DNA of 64,000 bases from Planctomycetaceae bacterium (GTDB taxonomy: Bacteria > Planctomycetota > Planctomycetia > Pirellulales > Pirellulaceae), in NCBI GenBank assembly GCA_020638975.1, contig JACKHN010000011.1, positions 251,123 to 315,122 of the forward strand, in the 5' to 3' direction. Below are positions 41,806 through 51,888 of this stretch, in pieces; the stretch's first letter is position 1; every line of letters begins with the position of its first letter. Made by a program: the position numbers and the translations under genes. Below the pieces are notes generated by a model. That model worked only from the letters and a program-made list of their open reading frames with translations. It ran no database searches and was not told where the DNA came from.

Positions 41806-43494
41806 ATGCGAACGCCCCTTCAAGCCGTCCTCTGGGAACTTTGGCGTACCAGCCAGCTGCAATTGCTCCTGGTCTTTGGCTTTCAGTTTGCCATCGTGCT
41901 ATTGATGTATAGTGCCGTGTTCGACGGCAGAAACTCGGGTGAGGCCACGGTGCAAGTGTTGTGTGGGATCTTCATCATTTTTTCAACGGCGACGAGTGCC
42001 TTCTCGCAGTCCTGGAGAAATACATTCGAAACCAACCACATCGGATTTAGCTTTCGGCTCGGCTTTGTTCGTCCGATCTCGACGACGCAGCTCGTCGCCG
42101 TTCCGATGGTGTTCGTCGTGATGGTCGCGCCGCTCTGTTATCTGTTGCCTGCATTGCTCTTCAACTGGCTGATTGGCATCACAAGTTACGAGCATTCCGT
42201 GCCTTTGCTCGGGCCTTCGCTGCTGGCTGCTTGTATTGCCGCTTGCCTGGTCGCGGTTGCGTGGACGCCGACTACGATCGTCGGCAGAGCTTTCGGACTG
42301 GTTGCAGTCGGCGGCGGGCTTATTGCGTCGCTTGCGATGTATCATCTTCACGAAGTTCGTTCTGAACCTCTCATCATCGCGATCGCGAAGCCCGGGTACT
42401 TCGACTTCTCTTGGTACGAGTACGCAGCATTGATCATGTTGCCCGCGATTGCGATGTGCGTGACCGTTATCGCCGTCGATCGGCAGCGGCATGGCGATCG
42501 CTGGCAATTCGCACGCCTTGGGCCGAGGTGGCGTAAGCTCAGTATCCCGGTTCCTGCAAACCGTAGTTGGCATCAGCCCTTCAGCAGCCCGCTTGCGGCT
42601 CAGTGTTGGTTCGAGATGAGAAGGTTTGGCGTCAAGCTGTTGATCTTGGGGCTGTTGGCACCGTTGATCCCGCTGGCCGTGGTCACTTTCGGATCGTTAG
42701 CCTTTGCAGGTCGTGAAGGAGCACCGTGGTTCTGGTTGATCGCCACCGGATTCTGTCCACTGGTTTACCAGATGATTGGTGCCGATGGCGCGATTGGATT
42801 GAGATATAAGCAAGGGGTATTACATTTCTCGGCCTTCGACGCGACGCGAGCCATGCCTAACGACCGTCTAATCGCCATCAAGTTGCTGTTGATCTCGCTG
42901 TGTTCGTTGGTCGGTTGGTTGTGGATGGTACTGGCTACGGGAGCATACGCGATAATGTCCGGAGAGGTGCAGTGGTGGGTGCAACTCGGGCAAGCGGTGT
43001 CGGCGGCGGTAGGGGAAGTCTCCGTGATCTGGTGGATCGCTGGCGCTTGCTGCCTGGTGTTGCTGTATATCAGCAGCACGGCTACGTTGCTGGGGCTGGG
43101 AATGTTGTTCCCCTTGTACCCAGGCTTCTTCGTGTTCTCGTTGGTAGCGGCGATTAGTCACCTCGTGCTCGCTATCTGGGACGCGAAGCACGGTTGGGAA
43201 CTCCACTACTTTTGGATCAGCGAGGGTTGGCTCTTGGCCGTGGTCATGGTCCTCGGAAGCGGACTCGCGCTGCGAAAGGCACTGGTGTCGAGATCCCTCG
43301 GTAAGCAACTTTTTGTCGGCATGTTCTGCCTGTGGGCAATCTATGTCTCGACGGCAATTGCGATGTTTTTCAGAGCACCCTCCGGTGCCTCGATCCCGCC
43401 TGTTGTCATCGCGATTGGCGCCGCAGGTCTCCTTGTTCCGTTGGCATCCGCCGCGTTCGCACCGCTGGCCTTGGCGTCGCACCGGCACGGTTAA
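41806..43494 (+). CDS. ABC transporter permease (ABC-2-like)
   Basis: This 562-residue protein has about 12 hydrophobic segments in two sets, separated by a soluble stretch around residues 220-265. The first helix block begins QLQLLLVFGFQFAIVLLM. It starts 3 bases after the ATPase stop, so it is the third gene of the GntR-ATPase-permease operon. Its length suggests that one polypeptide supplies both halves of the membrane domain. Substrate unknown; related systems export antimicrobials or lipids. Confidence 0.82.
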   Translation: MRTPLQAVLWELWRTSQLQLLLVFGFQFAIVLLMYSAVFDGRNSGEATVQVLCGIFIIFSTATSAFSQSWRNTFETNHIGFSFRLGFVRPISTTQLVAVPMVFVVMVAPLCYLLPALLFNWLIGITSYEHSVPLLGPSLLAACIAACLVAVAWTPTTIVGRAFGLVAVGGGLIASLAMYHLHEVRSEPLIIAIAKPGYFDFSWYEYAALIMLPAIAMCVTVIAVDRQRHGDRWQFARLGPRWRKLSIPVPANRSWHQPFSSPLAAQCWFEMRRFGVKLLILGLLAPLIPLAVVTFGSLAFAGREGAPWFWLIATGFCPLVYQMIGADGAIGLRYKQGVLHFSAFDATRAMPNDRLIAIKLLLISLCSLVGWLWMVLATGAYAIMSGEVQWWVQLGQAVSAAVGEVSVIWWIAGACCLVLLYISSTATLLGLGMLFPLYPGFFVFSLVAAISHLVLAIWDAKHGWELHYFWISEGWLLAVVMVLGSGLALRKALVSRSLGKQLFVGMFCLWAIYVSTAIAMFFRAPSGASIPPVVIAIGAAGLLVPLASAAFAPLALASHRHG

Positions 43495-43639
43495 TGGTTT
43501 CGAGAGCACTTCATCGGCGGCACGGCCACGATTGCGTGGGAAAACTGTTCGAGCAAATTCAACCGGGCGCTCCGCGTTCAGTCACAGGAACTTTGGTCTT
43601 GCAACACAACCAACGGTACGAAGCCAATTGAGGATTCCC

Positions 43640-44830
43640 ATGCATAAGTTGATCACCATGAACTACGCCATCGCAATCATGCTCGCTCTCGCGGTTGCAC
43701 CTAGCACGTCCCAAGCCAATGAGTTCAACATTACTCAATTTGGTGCCACGCCGGACGACGAGACCGACGACACATCTGCAATCGAGAATGCCTTGACGGC
43801 TTGTGGCGAAGCCGGCGGCGGCACCGTCTTCATTCCTGCAGGCACATTCATCTTGTCGCGTCGTAACAGCGAATCGCCGATCCTGGAAATGCCATCGAAC
43901 ACGACGCTCTGCGGTGAAGGTGCGGCTTCGATTCTGAAATTCGATCCAGCAGTCAATCAATCCAACTTCTGGCGAATGATCGGTGCACCGGTCGAAGGCG
44001 GAGCAGCAAATATCGTTATCCGAGATCTGCACCTGGACGGTTCTAATACGCATCAGAAGTACATCAAAGGCGAAACGCCCGAGCACAACGCAGGTCTCTG
44101 GTTCTACAACAAATCGCATGTAATCGAGAACGTCACCGTGATGAATGTGCTGGCCGAAAATTTCTCCGGCGATTGCATGGCCTTCTCCTACAACTGTCGT
44201 TCGATCACCGTTCGTGACTGTGTGCTGCGAAACTTCATTCGGCAAGGCATTCAAATGGGCGGCAGTCCCGGCTCGCGAGACTATTTGGTGACTGGCTGCC
44301 GCGATCTCGAGCATTCCGTGCAACCGGGCGGCTCGACCATTCACGTCGAGCATGCTCGCGGATTGACCAACGTGATCATCGAGAATAATCAGTGCCGAAA
44401 GTCGATTTTGGCAGGCGGCGTGGATGGGATGATCATCCGAGGCAACACGGTGACTGGCAAGATCGTGGGCAATGGAAACTCAAACCTGGTGATTCGTGAC
44501 AACGTCGTCAAAGCCAGTAGCAATACCGGCGCTGTCGTTCAACTAGGCTACACGAAGGGCTTGATCTTCCGCAGCAACATCATCGAAGGAGCAGCAAGCA
44601 ATCCCGTTGGTCTCTATGTGTGGGGCACATCGCGATACAACGACCAGCCTGGCGAGGATGTAATTATTTCGGACAACAAGATCACTGCGACCGAGACCGC
44701 GATTTCGTTAAACGGAACGAAGAACGTTCGCATCCACGGCAACCTGCTGACGGCCCCTCGGCGACTGCTGGAGAAACGCACGGAGGGTCTGACGTGGGAT
44801 GACGCGGAGTCTGGTGACTTCAAAGACTGA
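43640..44830 (+). CDS. Exported right-handed beta-helix protein (pectate lyase-like)
   Basis: The protein has 396 residues from the ATG at 43640, with GAGGA upstream; the open frame runs back into the permease gene but that part is not protein-like. After a signal peptide (AIAIMLALAVAPSTSQA) comes FNITQFGATPDDETDDTSAI, typical of the N-cap of pectate-lyase-3-type beta helices. Repeated coils follow (IVIRDLHLDGS, VIENVTVMN, ITVRDCVLRN, NVIIENNQ, DGMIIRGNTVTG, NLVIRDNVVK, DVIISDNKIT). It probably cuts or binds an acidic polysaccharide. The active site was not identified. Confidence 0.82.
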   Translation: MHKLITMNYAIAIMLALAVAPSTSQANEFNITQFGATPDDETDDTSAIENALTACGEAGGGTVFIPAGTFILSRRNSESPILEMPSNTTLCGEGAASILKFDPAVNQSNFWRMIGAPVEGGAANIVIRDLHLDGSNTHQKYIKGETPEHNAGLWFYNKSHVIENVTVMNVLAENFSGDCMAFSYNCRSITVRDCVLRNFIRQGIQMGGSPGSRDYLVTGCRDLEHSVQPGGSTIHVEHARGLTNVIIENNQCRKSILAGGVDGMIIRGNTVTGKIVGNGNSNLVIRDNVVKASSNTGAVVQLGYTKGLIFRSNIIEGAASNPVGLYVWGTSRYNDQPGEDVIISDNKITATETAISLNGTKNVRIHGNLLTAPRRLLEKRTEGLTWDDAESGDFKD

Positions 44831-44847
44831 GCACGTACGGTTCGCTC

Positions 44848-45858
44848 TCAGCGTTTCGGGCTCTCATTTGCCTTTGCAAGGACTGACCGCGTCTTCTGAA
44901 AGATTTGGACGCCTTCCCAGGCAATCCGTTGGAGATCCTCGCGATCTTTGTCTGAAAACGCACGTGTGATCGGATCGCCGTCGCGGTCTTTCGTGCGATC
45001 CTCGCCCAGGAACCGAATGTCGGTGATGGACGCGATGGGAAGCCCCTCCGGGCTGCGATCGAACAGCGCAGCGTACAGGCTGCACGCCGTCAGATAGGCC
45101 ATCGTTTGGTTTAGGTGTGCGTCGTTGATGAACCGTAGCGTAAGATCAGGCCGCTCGGTCTGACAACGCAACGCGACGAGCGACATCGGCGCGACGGAGG
45201 CGTCGATCTGGTTGGCCAACGCCGCGATCTCACGAGCCTTCTTCATCATCAGTTCCGGATCGGGAGCCGCCTTCAAGGGCTCGGCGTTTTGAGTCGTCGG
45301 TGTCGTTTCGTAGAGAATCACTCGTGCCCCTTGCGCTTTGGCCAGTTCGGAAAACTTCGGTGCGTACTCGGCGTATAGCGATTCGCTGCCTTCCAAATCA
45401 TCGCGATAAGATTGCAGCACGATGACGTCCCACTTCGTTCGTTGTGCCTCGAAGTCGGCCAACAGTTGGCGATGGCGAGCCAATGCACTCTTCGCGTAAC
45501 CATCTTTGGGATCGTCCTTGACCGCCAACTCTAACGAGGCGATAGTCGCTTCCTGCTCGGATCGGGTCAGAGCATGAAGCTTGACGATGTTCTGAGTCCC
45601 CAGCCGCCAATGGTCGACCAGTCGCCGCCCCCCGTAAATCACGCTCGTTGCGTTGAACGTGAGCTTTGGATTTCCCGCTTCGGCCATCGCCTTGACGACT
45701 TGCGCCAGATTATGCCGAGCCGTGTAGCTGTTGCCGATAAACAGGACATTCAATGTACTCGACTGGGTGGCGTTTTCGGCGCTGAGGTTCGACCCACTAC
45801 CAAAGACAAACGCCACCGAAAGACACACGGAGAGAGACCAAAGGTATCGAACGTTCAT
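44848..45858 (-). CDS. Exported SGNH/GDSL-like hydrolase
   Basis: The protein has 336 residues from the ATG at 45858. A signal peptide is present (SLSVCLSVAFVFGSGSNLSA). The nucleophile block is VLFIGNSYTARHNLAQ (IGNS, Ser as in GDSL), followed by YGGRRLVDHW, VIVLQSYRDDLEGSES, and DAHLNQTMAYL near the C-terminus as the Asp-x-x-His region. Family members remove acetyl or other acyl groups from sugars. It faces the 46017 gene head to head and converges with the beta-helix gene. Confidence 0.75.
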   Translation of the reverse strand: MNVRYLWSLSVCLSVAFVFGSGSNLSAENATQSSTLNVLFIGNSYTARHNLAQVVKAMAEAGNPKLTFNATSVIYGGRRLVDHWRLGTQNIVKLHALTRSEQEATIASLELAVKDDPKDGYAKSALARHRQLLADFEAQRTKWDVIVLQSYRDDLEGSESLYAEYAPKFSELAKAQGARVILYETTPTTQNAEPLKAAPDPELMMKKAREIAALANQIDASVAPMSLVALRCQTERPDLTLRFINDAHLNQTMAYLTACSLYAALFDRSPEGLPIASITDIRFLGEDRTKDRDGDPITRAFSDKDREDLQRIAWEGVQIFQKTRSVLAKANESPKR

Positions 45859-46016
45859 ATCTAGAGTGCCTTTCTTGGTTCTAGAATTCATGGAGTGCAT
45901 GCTAATTGCGTCTGATTGCCGGGGGTTCTGATTGAGGAGGCGAAGGAAAGAACTTACGATAGCCCAAACGAATAGGGACAACAATTAAAGCGGTCGCAGA
46001 AACTGGGGAGTGTGTT

Positions 46017-48953
46017 GTGAAGCTATATCTATTAAATGCGATGTTCGCAGGCCTGACGCTCACAGCGGTTCAAGCGATTGCCGAAATGCCGCGACCGCAA
46101 TGGTTGCGATGTGCCGACGACAGCGACAAAGCAGGAGCGGGTTGTTTACGAAAGACGTTCGTCGTCGAGCAACCGGTGACTTCCGCCACGCTCCACGCTT
46201 CCGGGGATGGTACCTTCGTGGAACTGTACATCGATGGCAAGCTGTTTGCGGAACTCGAGCCGTACGACCCGTTGCTACGTGTTGACGTGACGGAGCGATG
46301 CGGCGCGGGGCCGCATGTCCTCGCGATCCGGCTAAAGCAAAGTGCGCTGATTCGTTGTGCCGCGTTTGTGCGGTTGGAACTTTCGTTCGCAGATAGTTCG
46401 CAGCACACGATCGTGACGGACGACACCTGGAAGTGCGATGCCAATGCCGCGTCGAACTGGCTGGACATTGCGTTCGACGACTCGAACTGGCAGCGGCCCG
46501 AGTTGCTTGGCATGGTCGACGCACGGTTGCTCACGCCAGCCGATCGCACCACGGATATCGACGCCGCTGAAAACTACGACCAATGGAAGCAAGCGATTGG
46601 CGCGACGGCAGGCACGGACCCAGCGTCGTTTCAGTTGACCTCTGGATTCGAGATCGAACTGTTGCGATCTGCTGAGAAAGACGAAGACTCGTGGGTTTCG
46701 ATGGCCGTGGATTCGCAAGGGCGGGTGATCATCGGCAAAGAGAAAGTCGGGCTGTTGCGACTGACACTGAACGAAGCGGGCAGCGTCGACCAAGTCGAAA
46801 CGGTGAACGACACCATGCAGGAGTGTCGCGGCCTGCTGTTCATTGGCGACGACCTCTACGTCAACGCCAACAACTCCAAGGCGATCTATCGTCTACCAGC
46901 CACGGCGGGCGATCTGTTTGGAGAACCGGAACTGATTTATCAATCGAGCGGTGGCGCAGGGCACGGGCGAAATGACCTGACACTAGGTTCCAACGGCAAG
47001 ATTTATAGCATCCAGGGCGACTCGGTGGATTTGCCGACTGATGGCGTTGACTATACTTCGCCGTATCGTGATGCGCGGCGAGGCATCAAGACGAGCGAAG
47101 GACATCTGCTGCGGATCGATCCGCAGACCAAGGACGTCGAGGTACTCGTGGGTGGACTCCGCAATCCGTTTGGCATCGCGATTAATTCTCGCGGCGATTG
47201 CTTTACGTACGATGCGGATGCCGAGTACGACATGGGTGCTCCTTGGTATCGGCCAACACGAGTGAATCATCTGACGCTCGGCGGAGATTTCGGTTGGCGC
47301 GGCGTCACGAAACAGTGGCCGCCCTATTACCCGGACCATCCCGATAATGCAGTGCCCGGCCTGAGCATCGGCAAGGGCTCGCCGACCGCCGTGAAATTCG
47401 GAAGTCACAGCAGCTTCCCTTCTCCGTATCGCGACGCGCTCTTCATTCTGGATTGGACCTACGGACGCGTCATCGCGGTGCATGTGATTCCTCGTGGCAG
47501 CAGCTACCTGATGGCAGCCGAGACGTTCTTGCAAGGTCGGCCATTGAACGTCACCGATCTTGACTTCGCTCCCGATGGATCGATGTACTTGATCACCGGC
47601 GGCCGTGCGACGCAGTCGGCCTTGTACCGGTTGCGTTACCGAGGCGACGAGGCCGTAAAGCTTCCAACCACCGAGCAGCAGAATTATCGCGAGGCAACCG
47701 CCAATGCTGCGCTCAGTATTCGATGGCAACTTGAGGCAGAGTTGACGGGGACCGGTCGGGGTTCGATTCTGATACCGGAATTGGCGAGCGACGATCCTTG
47801 GATTCGCAGTGCGGCGAGAAACCTGCTCGAACGTACGGAGGTTGCCGAGTGGCGCGACGCCGCAGTCACACATGCTGACGATAAGGTTGCTTTATCGGCG
47901 ATGCTCTCACTGGCTCGCAATGGCGACCGAAAGTCACGAACCAAAATCGTTGAGCGACTTTGTGAAATGGATTGGCCTGGGCTAAGTCGGTCGTGGCGCG
48001 AGACAGCGGTCTACACGTTGGCCCTCTGCACCGAAAGGTGGGAGCCACGCGAAAAGCTCAAGCAACAACTTGTCTCACGACTAGAAAGCATCTATCCCGA
48101 TCGTGAGTTCTCCGTGAACCAGATCACCAGTGAGTTGCTAGTCCGACTCGACTCGCAAGCCGTGGTCTCTACGACCATGGATCTTGCGTCTGAATCGACC
48201 CGGCAGGCCGAACAGATGCACTATCTGTTCGTCATCCGGAACGCTCAGCTTGGCTGGACGCCCGAACTTCGCCGAACCTACTTTCGATTGCTCGCGGGCA
48301 CGAGCGACTATATCGGCGGACAAGGCATGAACGATTTTCTGACTAAGATCCGTTCCGATGCCATCGAAAGTCTCGGGTCGGATGTACGTGAGGCATTCGC
48401 AGATGTCATTCAAGCCAGCGATCCTACCCGAGGGCCAGCCTATCCCGTTGCAACACCGCGACCGATTGTCGAGCAGTGGACGCTCGATACGATGCCTACT
48501 GCGCTCTCGCAAGTAACAAGACCCAGTGATCCGGAACGAGGAAAGCAACTCTTCGCAGAAGCATCCTGCGTGCACTGCCATCGAGTCGGTGGATATGGCC
48601 GCCTGATCGGTCCTGACTTGACCAATGTGAGTCGCCGTTTCAGTCAACGCGACTTGCTCACGTCCATGATCGAGCCCTCCAAAGTGATTCCCGAGAAGTA
48701 TCAGTCAATGCAAGTCATCACGACCGACGGACGAGTCTTCGTCGGTATCACAGCGCTTGGCGGTGACTATCGGTCGACCAAGTTACGACTGGCAACCAAC
48801 GCGCTTGACCCGTACGCCATCACCGAAATCGAAAAACAAGAGATTGAAGAGATTCAACCTTCGCAAACCTCGTGGATGCCAAACGGACTGCTCAACACAC
48901 TTACTGCGGAAGAAGTTGCTGATCTTTTGGCATACCTAAACGCAGGGCACTGA
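46017..48953 (+). CDS. PVC-type haem-binding, propeller-dehydrogenase-like protein
   Basis: This 978-residue exported protein starts at GTG 46017 with GGGGAG 6 bases upstream. The N-terminal part has a beta-sandwich (about 25-190), then a PQQ/glucose-dehydrogenase-like beta propeller (about 205-560; DSQGRVIIGKEKVGLLRL, GGLRNPFGIAINSRGD, PTRVNHLTLGGDFGWRG, FAPDGSMYLITGG), HEAT-like helices, and a C-terminal cytochrome c domain with CVHCH near residue 850 and IEPSKVIPEKYQSM. The set matches the 'PVC-type haem-binding' family of planctomycetes. It may oxidise a sugar or alcohol with the haem as acceptor; not proved. Confidence 0.86.
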   Translation: MKLYLLNAMFAGLTLTAVQAIAEMPRPQWLRCADDSDKAGAGCLRKTFVVEQPVTSATLHASGDGTFVELYIDGKLFAELEPYDPLLRVDVTERCGAGPHVLAIRLKQSALIRCAAFVRLELSFADSSQHTIVTDDTWKCDANAASNWLDIAFDDSNWQRPELLGMVDARLLTPADRTTDIDAAENYDQWKQAIGATAGTDPASFQLTSGFEIELLRSAEKDEDSWVSMAVDSQGRVIIGKEKVGLLRLTLNEAGSVDQVETVNDTMQECRGLLFIGDDLYVNANNSKAIYRLPATAGDLFGEPELIYQSSGGAGHGRNDLTLGSNGKIYSIQGDSVDLPTDGVDYTSPYRDARRGIKTSEGHLLRIDPQTKDVEVLVGGLRNPFGIAINSRGDCFTYDADAEYDMGAPWYRPTRVNHLTLGGDFGWRGVTKQWPPYYPDHPDNAVPGLSIGKGSPTAVKFGSHSSFPSPYRDALFILDWTYGRVIAVHVIPRGSSYLMAAETFLQGRPLNVTDLDFAPDGSMYLITGGRATQSALYRLRYRGDEAVKLPTTEQQNYREATANAALSIRWQLEAELTGTGRGSILIPELASDDPWIRSAARNLLERTEVAEWRDAAVTHADDKVALSAMLSLARNGDRKSRTKIVERLCEMDWPGLSRSWRETAVYTLALCTERWEPREKLKQQLVSRLESIYPDREFSVNQITSELLVRLDSQAVVSTTMDLASESTRQAEQMHYLFVIRNAQLGWTPELRRTYFRLLAGTSDYIGGQGMNDFLTKIRSDAIESLGSDVREAFADVIQASDPTRGPAYPVATPRPIVEQWTLDTMPTALSQVTRPSDPERGKQLFAEASCVHCHRVGGYGRLIGPDLTNVSRRFSQRDLLTSMIEPSKVIPEKYQSMQVITTDGRVFVGITALGGDYRSTKLRLATNALDPYAITEIEKQEIEEIQPSQTSWMPNGLLNTLTAEEVADLLAYLNAGH

Positions 48954-49030
48954 CGAAGTTTCGCGTCGACGACGATGGACGTCGGCAAGGACTGACGCCG
49001 TCGTATGATCGAGGTCCGTGGAGAGCTTGC

Positions 49031-50437
49031 CTAGGGTTGGACTTCGATTACGGCTCGACGGTAGCCCGTTAAAGGCGGTTGACCGTCGTCCGTCACTTTA
49101 AGTACGACGTGGACGGTGGCTGGCTGGGATACTTGAGGGGCAGTGAAGATCGCGACGTGTTCGCCTCGCGACTCTAATGCCACTTGTTCCTGGCAAGTGC
49201 CTGCTTCGCGATACACAAACCAGTCAGTTCGGATGTCATTGCCATCGGGATCGCTGCTGCCGACAGATGAGAGTGTCACCGTATTGCCGGACTTGACACT
49301 CCACTCGAGGATGCTAGTTGAGCGATCAGTGGCCAAAACAGCCAATGGCGGGTGATTGGCTTTCGCGAAGTTGTCGGCGACGCACCAATCCATGCGTGCG
49401 GCGAAGCTGTTTTGAAAGGCATCACGCCATCGCCAGACGGTGGCACGAGCTTCGGTGACTTTGTTGACCGAATCCTTCGCATCGCGGAACAGCCCGTCCT
49501 TCTCGTGAACATACCGTCCGCCCCAACCGCCCCATTCGGGATGTGCAGGATCACTGAGACCATTGGGATAGAAGAAGAACCACGATGGCGTATCGCCTTC
49601 TTTCAAGGCACTGTTTGGATTGGGCGCCGTCCACGTCTTTGATGGATAGAGTGCGCCCAGCGGTCCGTGATTCTTGCGAACATGTTCATCAAGCCACGCG
49701 AGTGATGTCAACGATTGATCGCCGCCGAGGTACATCCCGCGATAGGCACCCTCGCGTTTGTCGGTTCCTAGCGGGGCTTTCGACAAGACGTAAAACACAT
49801 CGGGGAATTCGGCAAACAACCAGTCGTGGATCTTGTCTTGGTCATCGATGTCGAACACGCGAATCCGCGATTGGAAGTCCTGAAAACCTGAGTTGCCGCG
49901 ATCTTTCCGCACACGCCACAGGGCTTGTGCCAGATCGGTCTGGCCGCCCCAGATGGTGATGTTCAGAGGTCGCGGGTCCGCTTTGTCGGTGCAAGCGATG
50001 ATCCAACGCGAACCCTCGGTGTCGTGGCCCTCTCCAATGAAGTCACGTCCACGATTCGGATTGCCGGACTTGACGATCTCCAACAACGAGTCTGGACTGG
50101 GGAATCCAGCAGCGTGCTTCTTCAAGTTTGAGAACACGATGGCGTAGGCCTCGATCTGTTCGCGAATCAATTGCGGTTTCGTGACGCGCTCCTTCAATTC
50201 GTTAGGCGTGCCAGATGCACTCGCGACCAAGCCTTCGAGTTCGAACTCGTTGCTGTGTACGAGTAGTCGGATCATCGATTGCTGATCATCGGGATCGCCG
50301 CCAATATCCGTCAGTACCAGGAGCCTAGGTTTGGTCTGTGGATCGGTTGCGGCCGCGATCGTCGGAGGCATGATCCAAGAGAACACGCATAGGAAGCCGA
50401 CAACACTCGCCCAGGAACGCAGGTATCTTCTCGCCAC
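49031..50437 (-). CDS. DUF1593 nucleoside-hydrolase-like exported protein
   Basis: The protein has 468 residues starting at a GTG (50437) with AAGGAG 6 bases upstream; a longer open frame overlaps the next gene and is not protein-like. After a signal peptide (VVGFLCVFSWIMPPTIAAA) comes the metal-binding opening LLVLTDIGGDPDDQQSMIRL, like the DxDxxxDD of nucleoside hydrolases. NITIWGGQTDLAQALWRVRK and a C-terminal Ig-like region (about 375-465, SSDPDGNDIRTDWFVY) follow. These enzymes are found with polymer-degrading genes; the substrate is unknown. It converges on the haem protein gene. Confidence 0.87.
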   Translation of the reverse strand: MARRYLRSWASVVGFLCVFSWIMPPTIAAATDPQTKPRLLVLTDIGGDPDDQQSMIRLLVHSNEFELEGLVASASGTPNELKERVTKPQLIREQIEAYAIVFSNLKKHAAGFPSPDSLLEIVKSGNPNRGRDFIGEGHDTEGSRWIIACTDKADPRPLNITIWGGQTDLAQALWRVRKDRGNSGFQDFQSRIRVFDIDDQDKIHDWLFAEFPDVFYVLSKAPLGTDKREGAYRGMYLGGDQSLTSLAWLDEHVRKNHGPLGALYPSKTWTAPNPNSALKEGDTPSWFFFYPNGLSDPAHPEWGGWGGRYVHEKDGLFRDAKDSVNKVTEARATVWRWRDAFQNSFAARMDWCVADNFAKANHPPLAVLATDRSTSILEWSVKSGNTVTLSSVGSSDPDGNDIRTDWFVYREAGTCQEQVALESRGEHVAIFTAPQVSQPATVHVVLKVTDDGQPPLTGYRRAVIEVQP

Positions 50438-50562
50438 TATCGACTCCTTGCATACGTATGAAACTTCAAGCACGATTGTAGTCGTCGCCAATCTGTGGCG
50501 GAAACTTCCAGCGTGCGAACCAACTCCCACGGTAATCGGCAAGATGGAAATCACGCGGGGAA

Positions 50563-51888
50563 TTATCCGACGACGAATTGCGATATGATGCGCGTTGCAA
50601 GCCAATAGGCTCCGACCACTGCGACCAAGATCGACCCGCTGCAGACCAGCCATTTCGCAAGACGCTCGTTCCGACGGGCTAACAGCAACAGTGGCAATAG
50701 GACGGCGGCCACGGCGAGTTGTCCCGCTTCCACGCCGAGGTTAAACCGCAGCAACGGCCAGGCGACTCCACCCGGAATCATGCCGAGTCCGATATCGCGC
50801 AGCGCTGACGCGAATCCCAATCCGTGGATCAGCCCGAACAAGCAAGTGATCGCTGCCCGCCGCCAGAGTGGCGGTGTGACTAGCAGGTTCTCGGCTGCGA
50901 CGAACACGATCGACGCGGCGATCGCCGGTTCGATAATACCGCTCGGCAACCTGACTAAATCCAACGCCGCCAGCGCCAGCGTAATAGAGTGAGCAACCGT
51001 AAAGCACGTGATGATCGCGGCTGCTTCTTTGAACTTGGTGCAAGTCAACAGTAACGCCGCCAGAAAGAGCAGATGATCGTAGCCAGTGATGATATGCTCG
51101 ATGCCGAACAGAAAGAACGAGATGCGCGACGAGTTCTTTGCTGTAGGCGCGTTGGCCTTCGGCTTGCGAGCTTCTTCCGTAGGATGGGTTCTCAATCCGT
51201 CCTCTTCTGCTGTTTCCGGCGGTGACTCTTCAACACCCCGATGGACGGGCTGCAAGTCCGTACTACTTTCGGGAGGCAATAAGACGGCCCCAGCATCCCG
51301 TTCGACGGTTAGCACATCTTCCAATCGCAACACGCCATGTTCGGCATCAGCGGCCATCTCGCGGCGGTCTTCAATGAACAGCAGTTGCTGATGCCCACGC
51401 GGCATCTGAATCAAGTGCTTCGACCAGACCAGCAATTCGACCGCTTCGATCGACGGAGGCAAACGGTAATCGACATCGATTTCGAGCAGCCCAACCTCCA
51501 GCAAAAACGCCTTTACGTTCGCGACTGACAGTGGCTGCTCGTCGATCTGTAGCTCGATGAGTTCGCCGACCGATGTTTCCAACTCGCGAGTTACATCCGC
51601 CACGTAGTCTGGATACTTTCCCGGCGGAAACCACGTTCCCAGATCGCGAGTGTGTAAAGTGATTGCCGCCCGCATTTGATCGCCATCGATCGTCACATGC
51701 AATCCGCTAAAGCCCTCGGGATGAGCAAAGGTCGAACGAATCGGCAGGCACAGGACGGCGAGTCCGAAGACGGCTAATCGCAACGCGATTCTGTTTCCAT
51801 AACTCGGAGCGGACGATGGCACGCTAGGTTTTACCAAGAGACTCAAGTCGCTTTCACCGCGAGATACTTGTATGGCCAGACAACTCAC
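50563..51888 (-). CDS. HupE/UreJ-like membrane protein
   Basis: The product has about 441 residues if it starts at GTG 51888, which overlaps by one base the TAG stop of the upstream gene (TAGTG); a TTG at 51846 with GGTGA upstream is the alternative. After a signal peptide and a soluble beta-rich region (about 60-225) a linker leads to six transmembrane segments carrying the HupE_UreJ_2 marks FFLFGIEHIITGYDHLLFL, CLFGLIHGLGFASAL and RFNLGVEAGQLAV. Related proteins carry nickel or cobalt. The linker contains a stretch derived from a GTAGGA-type repeat (see findings). It is coupled to the LssY_C gene. Confidence 0.8.
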   Translation of the reverse strand: MSCLAIQVSRGESDLSLLVKPSVPSSAPSYGNRIALRLAVFGLAVLCLPIRSTFAHPEGFSGLHVTIDGDQMRAAITLHTRDLGTWFPPGKYPDYVADVTRELETSVGELIELQIDEQPLSVANVKAFLLEVGLLEIDVDYRLPPSIEAVELLVWSKHLIQMPRGHQQLLFIEDRREMAADAEHGVLRLEDVLTVERDAGAVLLPPESSTDLQPVHRGVEESPPETAEEDGLRTHPTEEARKPKANAPTAKNSSRISFFLFGIEHIITGYDHLLFLAALLLTCTKFKEAAAIITCFTVAHSITLALAALDLVRLPSGIIEPAIAASIVFVAAENLLVTPPLWRRAAITCLFGLIHGLGFASALRDIGLGMIPGGVAWPLLRFNLGVEAGQLAVAAVLLPLLLLARRNERLAKWLVCSGSILVAVVGAYWLATRIISQFVVG

